Below, one piece after another: positions 24,901-36,977 of a stretch of DNA of 64,000 nucleotides. Made by a program: the position numbers and the translations under genes. The stretch covers positions 248,001 to 312,000 of the forward strand of contig JALQBC010000003.1 of the NCBI GenBank assembly GCA_023375675.1, given 5' to 3'. The notes beneath the pieces are model-generated. The model searched no databases. It was not told the origin of the DNA and saw only the letters and a program-made list of their open reading frames with translations. The stretch comes from Cytospora piceicola (lineage: Eukaryota; Ascomycota; Sordariomycetes; Diaporthales; Cytosporaceae). Numbering within the stretch: the stretch's first letter is position 1; every line of letters starts with the position of its first letter.

Positions 24901-27900
24901 CACCTGATGACAGCGGCATCTCTCACCGTCACCCGATGCAGAGCGACTAGATGAGACTTCTTCTCTCTCCTTGAGCCCGGAGGGAGTTGTTCCTCGGCTC
25001 TGCACTGGCAGAAGTAGAATACTCGAACAGCCGGTCGCGAAAAAAGGTGTTAATCAAGCTGTACAGTGTAGTGCAACATAGAATTCGCACCCCGGAGTCT
25101 GACGCTTTAGCCTGGATTTTGATATACGTGTGGGAAGCCCCCGGCCCCCACTGGAGGATGATCTGTGCCCTGTAAGTGAGGTTGGGAAATGGGAACGGAA
25201 GGTAGGGCGAGCGGTGTACAGCGCTTCCCATGTCTCTGCAGCCATCAGGTTCGACCTGTCGATGTTCGTTTATGAATACCTTTGAATTTTGACTGTTGAT
25301 GAATTGCGAAGGTTCAACATCCTGGTGGTGGTTTCTCCAGGGATGATGCCCAGGCGTACGTAGTATAAGACTTGCGGCTCGAACCGTCCCTTCGCTCTCA
25401 GCCGAGTGGACCTGAGAGAGTCGTAGTGTACACAGTAATCGATGTTGTAGATCCGAGGGCTGAGTGATACAAAACAACTGTAAAAGATTCTATGTATGTG
25501 GGAAGGTTCCAAGGGTTTTCATATCAACAAAAGTCAAACCCCACGGATCTCAGCGGCCACGTGCGTATCGCCCGTCGGACCGGAGATCAAAGGGAGCAAG
25601 GGGAGAGTTTGTACACTAGTGTGTATGTAGTCCAGGTATGTACCAGCACGGTAGTGTATTTCGAGATGCATCCACCAGCCAAGCGCCGCATTCAGGGGTC
25701 GTTTTGGTGGCGCAGGAGAATATTCTGTGACAGATTGGAGACAAACGCCACCCCGTTTGAATGTCGATCTCTGTGCCCAAGATTCCCACCAACCATTCTC
25801 GGTTGTGAGCGGATGGCCCAAGTGGTACTCGTGAGCCCAGAGGTTGCGGGGTGGAAAGAAGAAAATAAAGAAGAAAAGAAGAAAAGAAGAAATGTACAAG
25901 CACATAAGTTATACGCGCATTATCCAGCAATCAGCTGTGGCTTGACTGTCAGATTCAGAAGATGACCGACCATGTGACGGAGGCCAGAAACTAGGAGGCC
26001 TCGCTCCAAATACAGATGAAACAGTCTTGTCCACGGCAGGAATCCAAACAATCCTCGAACCGACCCAAGACGAAAAAAGCTCCTTCGCCTTCGGCCGTCA
26101 CTTGTGTAGCTCAAGCCAAGTATATGAAGTTGCGCTTTTTAATTCATCCTCCGGCATGAGCATTTCGCCCCCCGCGGCGCCTAATTACTCACTCAGTCTC
26201 TTCTCAAGTTTCCGATGCGGCTTGGAGAAATCTTTTTGCGTACAGTCTCAAATAAACTACCTGGTCGTGACCAACAGTTGGGTTGTTACTTTTGGGCAGG
26301 GCACTGAAGACCCAGACAAACTTGGAAGCCATTGAGGCTCGGTTATTAGGCCAGCCGTATCAGCAGCATCAGCAGCAGCAGCAGCAGCAGTAGTGTCACA
26401 GTAAGACGGTTGAGATGAAAAAGGGGTGCCCCTGACCCAATGGAATGGAGGGTCCCAGAATACCCAGGTATTGCTTACTGCTGATTTGTTCGGTCTACCT
26501 ACCGAGAGCCGACTTCTTGTCAGTTAGTGTGCATACCGTTGGATGACGCCGTTCCAAAGCATCCGCGTTTCCAGCTGAGACTAGGATAACAACTTGGTTG
26601 TTTATTTTTTTATGTATTGGTTTTTGTTTGTGCTTCGTGATTGTGGAATGTAAACACTGATCAATGTTGACCATGAATAAGATGAGTTAGCCGCTTCCTC
26701 CACACTGACTTGCTGTGAGAACCCCTTTTCCCTTTGGTAGTAGTGTCCAAGTTCTCATTAAAAGCTGCCTACTTATTAGGGGACACTTATTAGCAGAGAG
26801 TACCTAATCTGCAATCTGCAATGGGTAACCCCTCCTCACAAATACCTAGGTAGTACAGTACATAGCAAGGCGGGGAGTTCTCACCCGGAGATGAAGTACC
26901 GTTTAGGGTCCTCAGTATCCATGCTTCCTACAGCACCTTTGACGCCCCGACCGCCCCGCAGTCCACCCGCTGCACCCGCTGCAACTAGTGCCCGTTTTGT
27001 AAGGTTGATGTTGCAGGGTTCGCCGATCCAGGAATGGGCTTCTCCTTTTCCACCCATACTGCCATCTAATCTAGGTACCAGCTGTGTACCTGGGCATGTA
27101 GGTACCTAGGTAGCCCAACTGCCACTCCTCAGGCACTGTGCCACTGTACACTTCCAGGCCCTGCACACACCCAACCCACCCAACTCTCTGCTGCCACTCT
27201 ACTGTGTAATCCCAATCCAACCAGACTGGATGCGCTGTCGCCGGCCCTTTTCTGTCCACACCTGCGACTAGACAAGACAGCGACAATTTCCCTGCTTTTT
27301 GTTTTCCAACGACGACCTCACAGAAGATAGCTCTTCTCGCTGATTATACCCCTTCTCCGGACGTCAACCAGGGAGCAGAACCAAGAGGCCATCTCGAGTT
27401 TTGAAGCCGTCATCGCTTCTGCTGCCACCCCCGCTGTCGAATCAGCCAGCCGCCTTTCGCCCGACGATCGAGCACACCTCACCTCACTCAAAGGAAGACA
27501 GCAAGCCACAGCCGTCCACCATTTCATTCACTCGACCTCCGTTCGAGTTGCCATAGCCTGTGAGTCAATATGCTGACACATTCAAACAATCAACAACACC
27601 TAACCTGAACCAGTGTCGCTAGTCGCGTCGTCCTTATATTTCGATAGACTCGACCTGCCCTCGGTCGCCAGCTGAGTTTAGGATACACAACAACACCGGT
27701 ACGCCACCACGGTCAGGAGCTGCGCTGCCCATCCAAATGGTACACCATTCTACCTAGAAGAATACCGGATAATCGCAAACGGCCGTTGACTTCGACGGGA
27801 GGCGGCTTAATCGATTATTCTCCCATAACGACTGGGCAGCCTTGATACATCAGGCAGGAACACCGTTCGGAGGAAGGTCTTCCCTCGTCTGGTCCTAATT

Positions 27901-27979
27901 ACTGCTGCTAGCAGCCACACTGTCGACTCCCTCGCCCTTTATTGCTGGCTTAATTGTCGTCGCTGTCTAGTACTGCAAA
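21561..27979. other. 6.4-kb gene-empty block
   Basis: No conserved ORF, RNA gene or transposon was recognised. It contains a GT tract (21946-21992), an ACAGG tract (22281-22302), an AGTCTGTC tract (about 23848-23895), a short CAG tract (about 26371-26391) and TACCTAGGTA-like sites (24264, 26843, 27072, 27101). The last 600 bp are presumably promoter and 5' UTR of the Cla4 gene. Open stretches at 23611-24180 and 25492-25965 were judged spurious. Confidence 0.6.
21946..21992 (+). repeat. GT dinucleotide microsatellite
   Basis: About 22 TG units, roughly 390 bp upstream of the methyltransferase start codon, on its promoter side. Confidence 0.95.
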
Positions 27980-30908
27980 ATGGCTGCGCAAAACGGGTAT
28001 GTATTCAATCAACCTCCTTTTGCCCCTTACGCATTCGCCCTGGGGACAAAAGCCAGCGCCCCAACCGACCCAGAAGAAACAGAGACTCGCCTGTTTGCCA
28101 CATCAGCCATACTCGACTGTTGGTTGATATGGAACAGTCTGGTCTTCCATAACGCTGTTTCCTAACTAATCCACTGGGATTTGTTGGATTCCCTCGAGCC
28201 TCGCATGGACTCTACGAAATCTAAATGTCCAGTCCGCTGATCAGTCCTCCGTACAGCACCATCTACTCCTCGGGTCAGTTCATGAACCCAGGGCCAGCCC
28301 CTCGGCCGCCCGTCAACCAACAGCCCCGCGCCCCTGCCAACGCCCAGCCCCTCCAGGGCAGCATGGCCAACATGTCCCTGTCGCCCCTCCCTCGCGGTCC
28401 TCAACAATACAGCGGTTCAACGATATCACTACCTCTGGGTCGGAACGGGCCAGGTGCTGATGGCATGGGTGGTGTGGCAGTCATCAAGGAGGGCTGGGCA
28501 CAGGTCAAAGAGAACAAGAACTTTATCCAACCTTGGAAACAGAAATTCCTGGTCCTGCGCAAAGAGGCCCTGGATTTCCACAAACAAGAGGGCGGCAAGG
28601 TCGCGTACACATTGTTTCTGAAGGACGTCATCAATGTCGGAAGAGTGGAGGCTGCTGGAACAATATTCGAGGTCAAGCGGCAGTCCAACGGGTCGTCGAC
28701 GAGCCCAGGAGACGATGACGGCTCTACGAAGACACTCCAAATCCGAGTGAAGAGCGACGATGATCTGTACGAGTGGATAGATTTCATCTACGCTCGGTGC
28801 CCAGGCATGGGCGGAGTTAGCAACCCGACCAACTTCTCCCATGCCGTCCACGTTGGCTTCGATCCCCAGACTGGCGAGTTTGTCGGTCTGCCACCAGAGT
28901 GGTCCAAGCTACTGAACTCCTCTGCCATCACCAAGGAGGATTACGAGCGGAACCCCCAGGCCGTCTTCGAAGTCCTTGACTTCTACTCCGACCTCACCAA
29001 GCGTGCCGAGAACCCCAACCAGTATCCCAGCCTCACCCCCACACCACCTGCGGCGGGTAACACGCAGAGCCAGCAGCTGGGTTATGGCAGTGGTGCATCG
29101 GTTGCCCCTCCTAGGCAAGCACCTCAGCCTCAACGGCGACCTTCCTACAGCACGACTCCTTCCCAGTCTAGTATGAGCCAGGGACAGCCCCAAAGGCAGT
29201 CTCCCACGGAGCAGCGCCCGCCTGTACAGACTGGCTACGACGACAGGGCCCGCCGAGAAGAGGAGGCGCGGCAGCGAATGGAGACAGCCCAGGCCGAACG
29301 CATGCGCGAGATTGAGGAGCAGAACCGGCGGGATATGGAGGCTTACAATGCCTCCATCCCCCAGAAGAAGGTCCCAATGGCGCAGCAGGAGCTGGGTGGG
29401 TACGGATCTGGCTCTTCTCAGCCAGACCGATACAACCCGAGCCGACCTGCCCCGTCCGCACCAAAGACCGCCCAGAACCCAGCGGCCCTGCGCGCTCAGA
29501 GACCTGCCCCTGCCCCTCCATCAAGCTCTTCGAGCGGGCAGCGACCTCCCCTACAGACCCAGCAGAGCTCGTCCTCTGTCCACCAGCAGCAACAGAGGTC
29601 GCAACAATCCCCACAATCCCCACCGGCTGCTCGACACCCGAACGGCATCGGCGCGGCGGCTCAACCCAGGGCCAACGGTGCCCAGAACCCGCCAGCATCA
29701 CGATTGCCTGCACCTGTTAAGCCCCAACCCCTCAATGTTGGGAACAAGACCAACAACGCGGCACAGGATGCTGTCAAGGCCGCCGAGGCTGCCCTCACGG
29801 CCAAGCCTACGCCCCAGGAGCAGGCGCAGAAGAAGGAAGTGCGCATGTCGACCATGTCCGAGAACGAGGTTATGCAAAAGCTCAAGGAGGCCGTTTCCAA
29901 GGAGGACCCCAACCTTTCGTACTCGAAGCAGAAGAAGATCGGCCAGGGTGCTTCTGGTTCCGTTTACGTTGCCAAGGTCAAGGAGACAGCCACCTCGGCC
30001 ATTGCTCGTGATCTCCTGCGCGCCCAAGGCGCCAGGGCTCAAGTTGCCATCAAGCAGATGGATCTCGCACACCAGCCCCGGAAGGAGCTGATTGTCAACG
30101 AGATCATGGTTATGAAGGACAGCACGCACAAGAACATTGTCAACTTCCTGGACGCCTTCCTGCGCAACAACAACTCGGAGCTTTGGGTGGTGATGGAGTA
30201 CATGGAGGGCGGTGCGCTGACCGATGTGATTGACAACAACCCTGTCATCACTGAGGAGCAGATCTCGACTATTTGCCTCGAGGTAAGCCGATCCGGTCTT
30301 GCGACGGTCCGAGGATAGCAGCTAACTATATATCACAGACTTGTCAAGGCCTGCAACATCTGCACTCTCAGAACATTATTCACCGTGATATCAAGAGTGA
30401 CAACGTTCTCCTGGACGCTCGTGGTAATGTCAAGATTAGTAAGTTTCTAACGTGACACCCGATCCTCTGGATGACGCTTGCTAACGACCGCTTCCCAGCC
30501 GATTTCGGTTTCTGCGCCAAGCTTACGGAGTCCAAGTCCAAGCGTGCTACCATGGTGGGTACACCATACTGGATGGCGCCTGAAGTCGTCAAGCAGAAGG
30601 AGTACGGCTCCAAGGTCGATATCTGGTCTCTGGGTATCATGGCGATCGAGATGATCGAATCCGAGCCGCCATACCTGAACGAGGAGCCTCTGAAGGCGCT
30701 GTACCTGATCGCTACGAACGGAACGCCACGCCTCAAGAAGCCCGAGAAGCTGAGCAAGGAGCTCAAGGCCTTCCTGTCGGTCTGCTTGTGCGTGGACGTC
30801 AAGTCTCGTGCATCGGCGTTCGAGCTTCTGGACCACGACTTCTTGAAGCACGGATGCCCACTGGGCAGCCTTGCGGACCTGCTGGGCTTCAAGAGGGGTG
30901 GGAAGTAA
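27980..30908 (+). CDS. CLA4: PAK-family serine/threonine kinase Cla4
   Basis: Predicted 858-residue p21-activated kinase, an effector of Cdc42/Rac in polarity, septation and hyphal growth. Exons are 27980-27996, 28233-30282, 30339-30438 and 30499-30908. Domains: PH at about 89-195 ([20 protein letters not shown]), which sets Cla4 apart from Ste20; CRIB at about 202-230 ([20 protein letters not shown]); a long Pro/Gln/Ser-rich linker; and the kinase domain from about 570, with [30 protein letters not shown], a Thr-Asp-Phe-Gly restored by splicing, and [10 protein letters not shown]. Intron donors are GTATGT, GTAAGC and GTAAGT. The first coding exon is only 17 nt and encodes MAAQN plus part of a Gly codon. 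It joins [12 protein letters not shown] in phase. An ATG at 28225 is an alternative start if that exon is wrong. Catalytic residues are intact. Confidence 0.95.
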
Positions 30909-31875
30909 ACAGTGAGAGAAGTGTAGAGGAGGGACGGGTGTCGAAGGCGATGCCTTCACACATCTCTACACCACACAGCGAGTAAAGGGGATGAAGATGA
31001 AAACGGGGCAGTGTCACAAGACGGTCTACGCATCAACGATATCCTGCTTTTGTGTTTTCGGCGACTGTTTGGATTCAACAACGCTCCCTGCATGGAACAA
31101 AAGTTGTTTACGTGTATTTTGGAGGGCGTTCTTTGTTCTTTGCGGCAAATATTTTGTGCATATACCTCGCCTGGCGTCTTCATCATCTCGTGTCAGTGAA
31201 GCGGCAGTTATTTTCTAGGAGGAGGCTTTGGAGAGAGAGAGAAGACATGAGACGGACCACGGGTACGCTCTATGGAAGGGAGGATTTGCCCCCATACAAT
31301 TAAGCAAGCAAGCAAGCAAGCAAGCCAGCAAGATGACCAATTAGACTATGTATTGGGCTCATAGGTATGGAGTCTGAAATGCGATTATGGTAATTGAATA
31401 TTCATTGTACGAGACCAGACGATGAGTGCCTTTTGGAGAGAACTAAATATCTACTAGAATACCTACCTATATCTACCTGAGTAGGTAGGTACACATCATT
31501 TGGGGGGGTTGTGTGTGTTTCTGTCACAGTCAATTGTATGCAATGTTGGGCTTGCCTGCAGCACAAAGCCACAATCCCCCCCCCCCCTGGGACCCCACAA
31601 GGGGACCCCAACCTTGAAAGCTTACAGCACCGACAGGGTAGTGCCACAGGTGCCACGACCGCTGACGTCTGCCGTATCTTTAGAGAACCTTGGAAAGCTC
31701 CCGAGGCCAATCAATCGTTCCGAGCATCGCTCACCCAACTGCAAGCCCACCTCACCCAAAAAGCTCCATACCAAAGTACACTGCACTGCACTGCGTCAAC
31801 GAGGACGGAACCTGGACGAGAAAGCATCACTGTCTCCAACTATGAAGGCACCGAGCTCATAACCACCGGCAAAGG
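30909..31875. other. Intergenic region CLA4-VPS18
   Basis: About 970 bp between genes in the same orientation. It includes an AAGC tetranucleotide tract (about 31303-31331) and a TAGGTA/TACCTA-rich patch (about 31459-31496). The 300 bp before the VPS18 ATG are probably promoter and 5' UTR. Nothing else was recognised. Confidence 0.6.
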
Positions 31876-34800
31876 ATGGCATCCAACGGCTTCGTCGCCA
31901 GCGACCTCGCTGAGTCGGCCCAGCTGCCCATCTTCGACGTACAGCACGTCCAACTACAGTTCTCTGTAGCAGCCGACTTCGTTGCCGCCCAGGTCGCCAA
32001 CGATGTTCTGGTGCTTGCCCTCTCCAACGGGAGGATATTACGGATAGATCTTGAGAGGCCCGAGGACATAGATGGTATGTTCTTGTCAAGCCCGTATCCA
32101 AAAGTAGACGCATCATGGGCAAACCAGTATAGAGCGTTGAAGACTAACCAAGCTGCTGTTGGTCTTTCCTTGTAGACATCGACCTCCCCAAGAAGTCATC
32201 CGAGATAGGCGTCATACGCCGCATGTTCCTCGACCCGACCGCCTCGCACCTGATCATATGCACCTCGATGGGCGAGAACTACTACCTGCACTCGCAGTCG
32301 CGGCAACCCCGCGCCCTGGCCCGCCTGCGCGGCGTCTCGATAGAATGCGTGGCGTGGAACCCGGCCCTGCCGACGGCCTCCACGCGGGAGATACTCATAG
32401 GCGCGAGCGATGGCAACATCTACGAGGCGTACATAGAGACGGCGAACGAGTTCTACCGGAAGGAGGAGAAGTTCCTCAAGGTGGTGCAGAAGCTGCCCGA
32501 CGGCCCGGTCACGGGCCTGTGGGTGGACATCCTGCCCGGCAGGACCGAGACGAGGAGGGTCATGGTGGCCACGCAGTCGAGGCTGTTCCACCTGACGGGC
32601 AAGGTGACGAGGGGCCACGAGGGCGGCGGGTCCATCTACACGAGGCTGTTCGAGGCCGAGCAGCCCGTGATCCACGAGCTGTCGCGGACGACGGCCGGGG
32701 GCACGAGCTCGAGCCTGGTGGTCAGCCCGGACCCGCCGCACGACCCGCACGACGCCGTGGTCCCGGAGCGGGTGTTCGCGTGGCTCAACTCCCAGGGCGT
32801 CTTCCACGGCCGGCTGCTCCTGGGCGCGCCGCAGGGGGGCTCGGACCTGGGCGCCCGCGTGTTTGCCGACTCGAGGCTGCTGCCCAAGGCGCAGCTCGCC
32901 GCGAGCGTCAACCCCGAGATCCGGAGGAGGTCGACCATCGACAACATCGAGGCCGTCGCGCTGACGCAGTGGCACGTCCTCAACCTGATTGGCGGCCGCG
33001 TCGTCGCCGCGAACCGGCTTACCGGGTCGGTGGTCTACGACCAGGTCATCCTGGACCCGGGGCAGAAGGCTGTCGGCCTGTGTGCTGACATGCAGAAGAA
33101 CACGTTCTTCCTGTTCACGGCGCAGGAGATCTTCGAGATTGTGGTGCACGAGGAGGACCGTGACATCTGGAAGATCATGCTCGGGCTCCAGCAGTTCGAC
33201 GCCGCGTTGCAGTATGCGCACTCGCCGGCGCAGAAGGATGCCGTCGCGAAGGCCTCGGGTGACTACCTCATCAGCAAGGGGCTCTTCAGCGACGCCGCTG
33301 GGGTGTATGGCAAGAGCACCAAGCCTTTTGAGGAGGTTGCCCTCACGTTTCTGGACAACAGCCAGCACGACGCGCTACGGAAGTACCTCCTCACCAAGCT
33401 CGTTACATATAAGAAGACTGCTGTGATGCAGCGGGTGATGATCGCGACCTGGCTGATCGAGATCTTCATGGCGAAGCTGAACACGCTGGACGATACCATT
33501 ATCACCAAGGCGGAGCTCGCGGAGAACCTGAACCCCACGCAGACGCAAGAGCAGCTAAGCTCCGTACGGGCCGAGTTCCAGGACTTCGTTACTCGGCACA
33601 AGTCCGATCTCGACAAGATGACAGTTTACGATATCATCAGCAGCCATGGCCGCGAGGACGAACTTTTGTTCTATGCCAACGCCGTGAATGATTACAACTA
33701 TGTACTGTCATACTGGGTCCAGCGAGAGAGGTGGCTCGAGACGCTGAACGTCCTCAAGAGGCAGACGGACCCGAACGTCTTTTACAGATTCAGCAGTGTC
33801 TTGATGACACACGCTGCGCAAGATCTGGTGGAGATCCTGATGCGGCAGTCGAACTTGAAACCTCGCAGTCTCATACCCGCACTCCTCGAGTATGACCGGA
33901 CGTTCAAGGGGCCTCTGGGCCAGAACCAAGCAGTGCGATACCTGCTGTACGTGGTGAACCAGCTCAGCTCGACCGACTCCGCGGTCCATAACACGCTCAT
34001 CTCCATCTACGCGTCGCACCCATCAAGAGACGAGAGCGGCCTACTTGCCTACCTCGAGTCTCAAGGCGACGAGCCTCATTTCGACCGGGACTTTGCGCTG
34101 CGGCTGTGCATCCAGCACAAGCGAGTACTGTCGTGCGTGCACATCTACACCAACATGGGGCAGTACCTACAGGCCGTCGACCTGGCGCTCTCGCACGACG
34201 AGATCGAGCTCGCGTCCCTCATCGCGGACCGGCCCATGACCAACCCGCAGCTGCGCAAGAGGCTGTGGCTGGCGGTGGCCAAGAAGGTCATCAGCCAGTC
34301 GAACGGGATCAAGACGGCGATCGAGTTCCTGCGCAAGTGCAACGACCTGCTCAAGATCGAGGACCTGATCCCGTTCTTCCCGGACTTTGTGGTGATCGAC
34401 GACTTCAAGGAGGAGATCTGCACGGCGCTGGAGGACTACTCGCGCAACATCGACGGGCTCAAGAAGGAGATGGACGAGTCGTCGCAGACGGCGGCCAACA
34501 TCAAGCTGGACGTGGCGGGGCTGGACCGCCGGTACGCCATCGTGGAGCCGGGCGAGAAGTGCTACGCGTGCGGGCTGCCGCTGCTGAGCAGGCAGTTCTT
34601 TGTGTTCCCGTGCCAGCACGCGTTCCACTCGGACTGCCTGGGGCGGGAGGTGGTGCGGCAGGCGGGCGTGGGCCGCGGCAGGAGGGTCCGGGAGTGCCAG
34701 GTGCAGATCGCCCGGGGCCTGGTGCGCGGCGAGAGGAGGGAGGCCGTCATCGCGGAGCTGGACGGGCTGATCGCCTCGGCGTGGTGAGTTTTTTTTTTTC

Positions 34801-35005
34801 TTCTTTCTTTTTTTTTTCTTTTTTTTTTCTGACAATCCCCCCAAACCCTCGTAACACTATTCCCCTCTTACATCTTACTTGGGCCTTGACTTCATGCTAA
34901 TGATGGGGATCGGTGAACAGCATTCTCTGCAGCGACTTTGCCATCAAGAGGATTGACGAGCCGTTCGTCAAGGCGGATGATGATGTTGGGGAGTGGGCTC
35001 TGTGA
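31876..35005 (+). CDS. VPS18: Vacuolar sorting protein Vps18 (Pep3/DigA), HOPS/CORVET subunit
   Basis: Predicted 963-residue class C Vps protein, a core subunit of the HOPS and CORVET tethering complexes that drive endosome and vacuole fusion. Exons are 31876-32074, 32176-34783 and 34921-35005, with donors GTATGT and GTGAGT. The N-terminal half matches the Pep3/Vps18 beta-propeller family (GVIRRMFLDPTASHLIICT, then SIECVAWNP and GASDGNIYEAYIET). A clathrin-heavy-chain-like helical repeat region follows. The C-terminal RING-H2 begins at CYACGLPLL near residue 862, with FPCQHAFHSDCL. The last pair, Cys936 and Cys939 in CILC, is supplied only after splicing of the final intron, whose TGC codon is split. 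That intron carries a long poly-T tract right after the donor. Convergent with HTD2. In Aspergillus the orthologue is named digA. Confidence 0.95.
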
Positions 35006-35675
35006 TGAAGACTCTGGTTTCTCATGACTGTATGCATAACATGAGCGGTTGGGATGCGATGGTGGACATACCCGGATCGTTGCGGGGGAGAGGTATAGGG
35101 GGAGCAGGAGGCAATGTCATATCATATTATCTATACACCGGGGCCTACGTTGGCGTTTCGATCGTGACACGAGTATTCCGGTATATTCTGTGTTGCCCTT
35201 CGTAAGGGGATCAATGAAAAGGGGGAAGGGGGTGGGCTTCTTGATCAGGTATCATTCGACTGAAGAAGACCGTTATCGTCAGTTTGGTGCTTCTGTCAAG
35301 GATGCTATGCAGAGTGGAGGGTTCACATCGGTATACATACTTCGATGTGTCAGTGATGGGTGCCGGTAGTGTTTGATTAGTGATGTGGCTTTGCAATCAC
35401 GGCCGCTGCTATGTTGGACCTTTTGTAGCGGAAGTTGGAGGGTATTATAAACTCTATAGGACGTATAAGTCCGTCGGGCTTGTTTGAGAGTTGTGAACCG
35501 TAGGGTGCATTCCCTCAGCCCAGTTACATGTATACCTCCTATTTTTCATCATGGACCGTCAGACCTGGTCAAGCAACAATATACTTCATTGCGTTTATTA
35601 TTTACTCAGTTCGACAGATTCCTGTTGCTAACTGACTTCTGCCTCCCCCCCCCCCCTTTCCCGCTCTGCATATCC
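35006..35675. other. Intergenic region, convergent 3' ends
   Basis: 670 bp between the VPS18 and HTD2 stop codons, presumed 3' UTRs, with a C-run near 35645-35660. No gene was recognised. Confidence 0.6.
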
Positions 35676-36977
35676 CTATGCAACCTGCGCCGACCCCTTC
35701 ACACAGAGCCTGCCCCCCGGCCCCTCCACCCACACGTTCCACCTCGTCTTGCCCGGCGCGACACGGACCTTCAGCTCCTCGCCGACGTACAGCGGCTCCA
35801 GGTTCCGGTAGTCCATGCCCGTGGCCGCCATGCCCGTGCCCTCCAGGGCGCCGCGCAGGGCGCTGAACATGAGGACCAGCAGCAGCGGGCCGTGGACGAG
35901 GCGCGCGCGGTGGCCCTCGGCGGCGGTGCAGTACGCCGGGTCGAGGTGGATGGCGTGGGCGTTGAAGGTCAGGGCGCTGAAGCGGAAGAGGAGGGCCGGC
36001 GACGGCGTCAGGCGGACCTCGTGGGCCACGTCCCTGGCGGGGGCCGCGTCGGCCCTGATGAGGCCTTCTCGTTCTTTTCCCCTGCCGGGGGGCTTCCCGG
36101 CGCCCCCTGCGCCCGCCGCCGCCGCCGCCGCCGTCAGGAACACGAGCGTCCGGCGCTCCGTGATGGTCGGGCTGGCCAGGACCCTCTTCACCATGGCCTC
36201 GTCCGAGTGGCCCGCGCCGGCGTCGCCGTCCTCCTCGTGGACGCTGCCGTAGCGCCGCACTATGTCGACGAAGACCTTGTCGCCCGCCACGTCCCGGGCC
36301 CCCGCCCCCCCGGCGGCGGCGGCGGCGGCAGAGGCAGAGGCAGAAGCAGAGGCGGCACCGGCAACCCCGCCGGCCGGCGCGTGCCTCGCCCACGTGAGCC
36401 TCACGTCCTCGACCTCCTCGACGCAGACGGCGCGGCGGCCGTCGAGGCGCAGCTGCTCGGCGGCGGCGTCGTCGGCGGCGTGGGCGAAGTGCAGGCTGCC
36501 GCCGGCCCAGAGGCGGCGGACGAAGGGGGCGCCGGGCCAGTGGTCGGTGTCGGTGCCGTCGGGGAGGAGGGCGGAGGTGGGGTGGGTGGGGGGGAAGTAG
36601 ACGAGGTGGTGGCCGCGGGGGAGGGGGGCGGCGGGCTTGGGGGGCTTCTGGATGCGGGTGAGGGTCCAGTGGTCCAGGTCGGAGGTGGCGGGGGGCGGGT
36701 AGGGGTAGGGCCGGGCGGGGGGCGGGAGCTGGTCGGCCAGGGTGACGTTGAGGAGGTGGGAGTTGGTGGGGGTCAGGTAGTCGTAGTAGGTCTTTGGGGG
36801 CCGCGAGAGGAGCTCGTATCTTATGTTGGCGAAGGTGCCCGGGCGGGTGGTTATGGTACGGGCTGTGGGGGTGGTGAAGGAGGAGGAGGAGGAGGAGGAG
36901 GAGGATATTGGTCTTGTTATTGTTGCTGACTGGCGCCATGCCTGCCAGGCTGGGCGTAGGCAGTGAGATGGTCTCAT
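35676..36977 (-). CDS. HTD2: Mitochondrial 3-hydroxyacyl-thioester dehydratase type 2 (Htd2-like, hotdog fold)
   Basis: Single-exon ORF of 433 residues from the ATG at 36977. Htd2 catalyses the dehydration step of mitochondrial type II fatty-acid synthesis, which supplies octanoate for lipoic acid. The N-terminus (MRPSHCLRPAWQAWRQSAT) is rich in Arg with no early acidic residue, like a mitochondrial presequence. The C-terminal third has the MaoC-like signature: FRFSALTFNAHAIHLDP followed by RLVHGPLLLVLMF near residue 362. A long Ala/Ser/Gly stretch around residues 200-230 and another near 275-290 interrupt the middle of the protein. The reading frame stays open upstream of this ATG to 37202, but that part is low-complexity, Thr-rich and near simple repeats, so I prefer the ATG that begins the presequence. 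Family assignment is by recalled motif similarity. Confidence 0.83.
   Translation of the reverse strand: MRPSHCLRPAWQAWRQSATITRPISSSSSSSSSFTTPTARTITTRPGTFANIRYELLSRPPKTYYDYLTPTNSHLLNVTLADQLPPPARPYPYPPPATSDLDHWTLTRIQKPPKPAAPLPRGHHLVYFPPTHPTSALLPDGTDTDHWPGAPFVRRLWAGGSLHFAHAADDAAAEQLRLDGRRAVCVEEVEDVRLTWARHAPAGGVAGAASASASASAAAAAAGGAGARDVAGDKVFVDIVRRYGSVHEEDGDAGAGHSDEAMVKRVLASPTITERRTLVFLTAAAAAAGAGGAGKPPGRGKEREGLIRADAAPARDVAHEVRLTPSPALLFRFSALTFNAHAIHLDPAYCTAAEGHRARLVHGPLLLVLMFSALRGALEGTGMAATGMDYRNLEPLYVGEELKVRVAPGKTRWNVWVEGPGGRLCVKGSAQVA

Noticed and set aside
22000..26500. Transposon relic
   Set aside because: No terminal repeats, target-site duplication, transposase or reverse-transcriptase motif could be seen; composition alone is not enough.
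32196..33368. 390-codon minus-strand frame
   Set aside because: Antisense to the VPS18 beta-propeller exon; Arg/Leu-rich translation without motifs.
35484..36929. 481-codon plus-strand frame
   Set aside because: Antisense to HTD2; the Gly-rich translation reflects reverse-complemented Pro/Ala codons.
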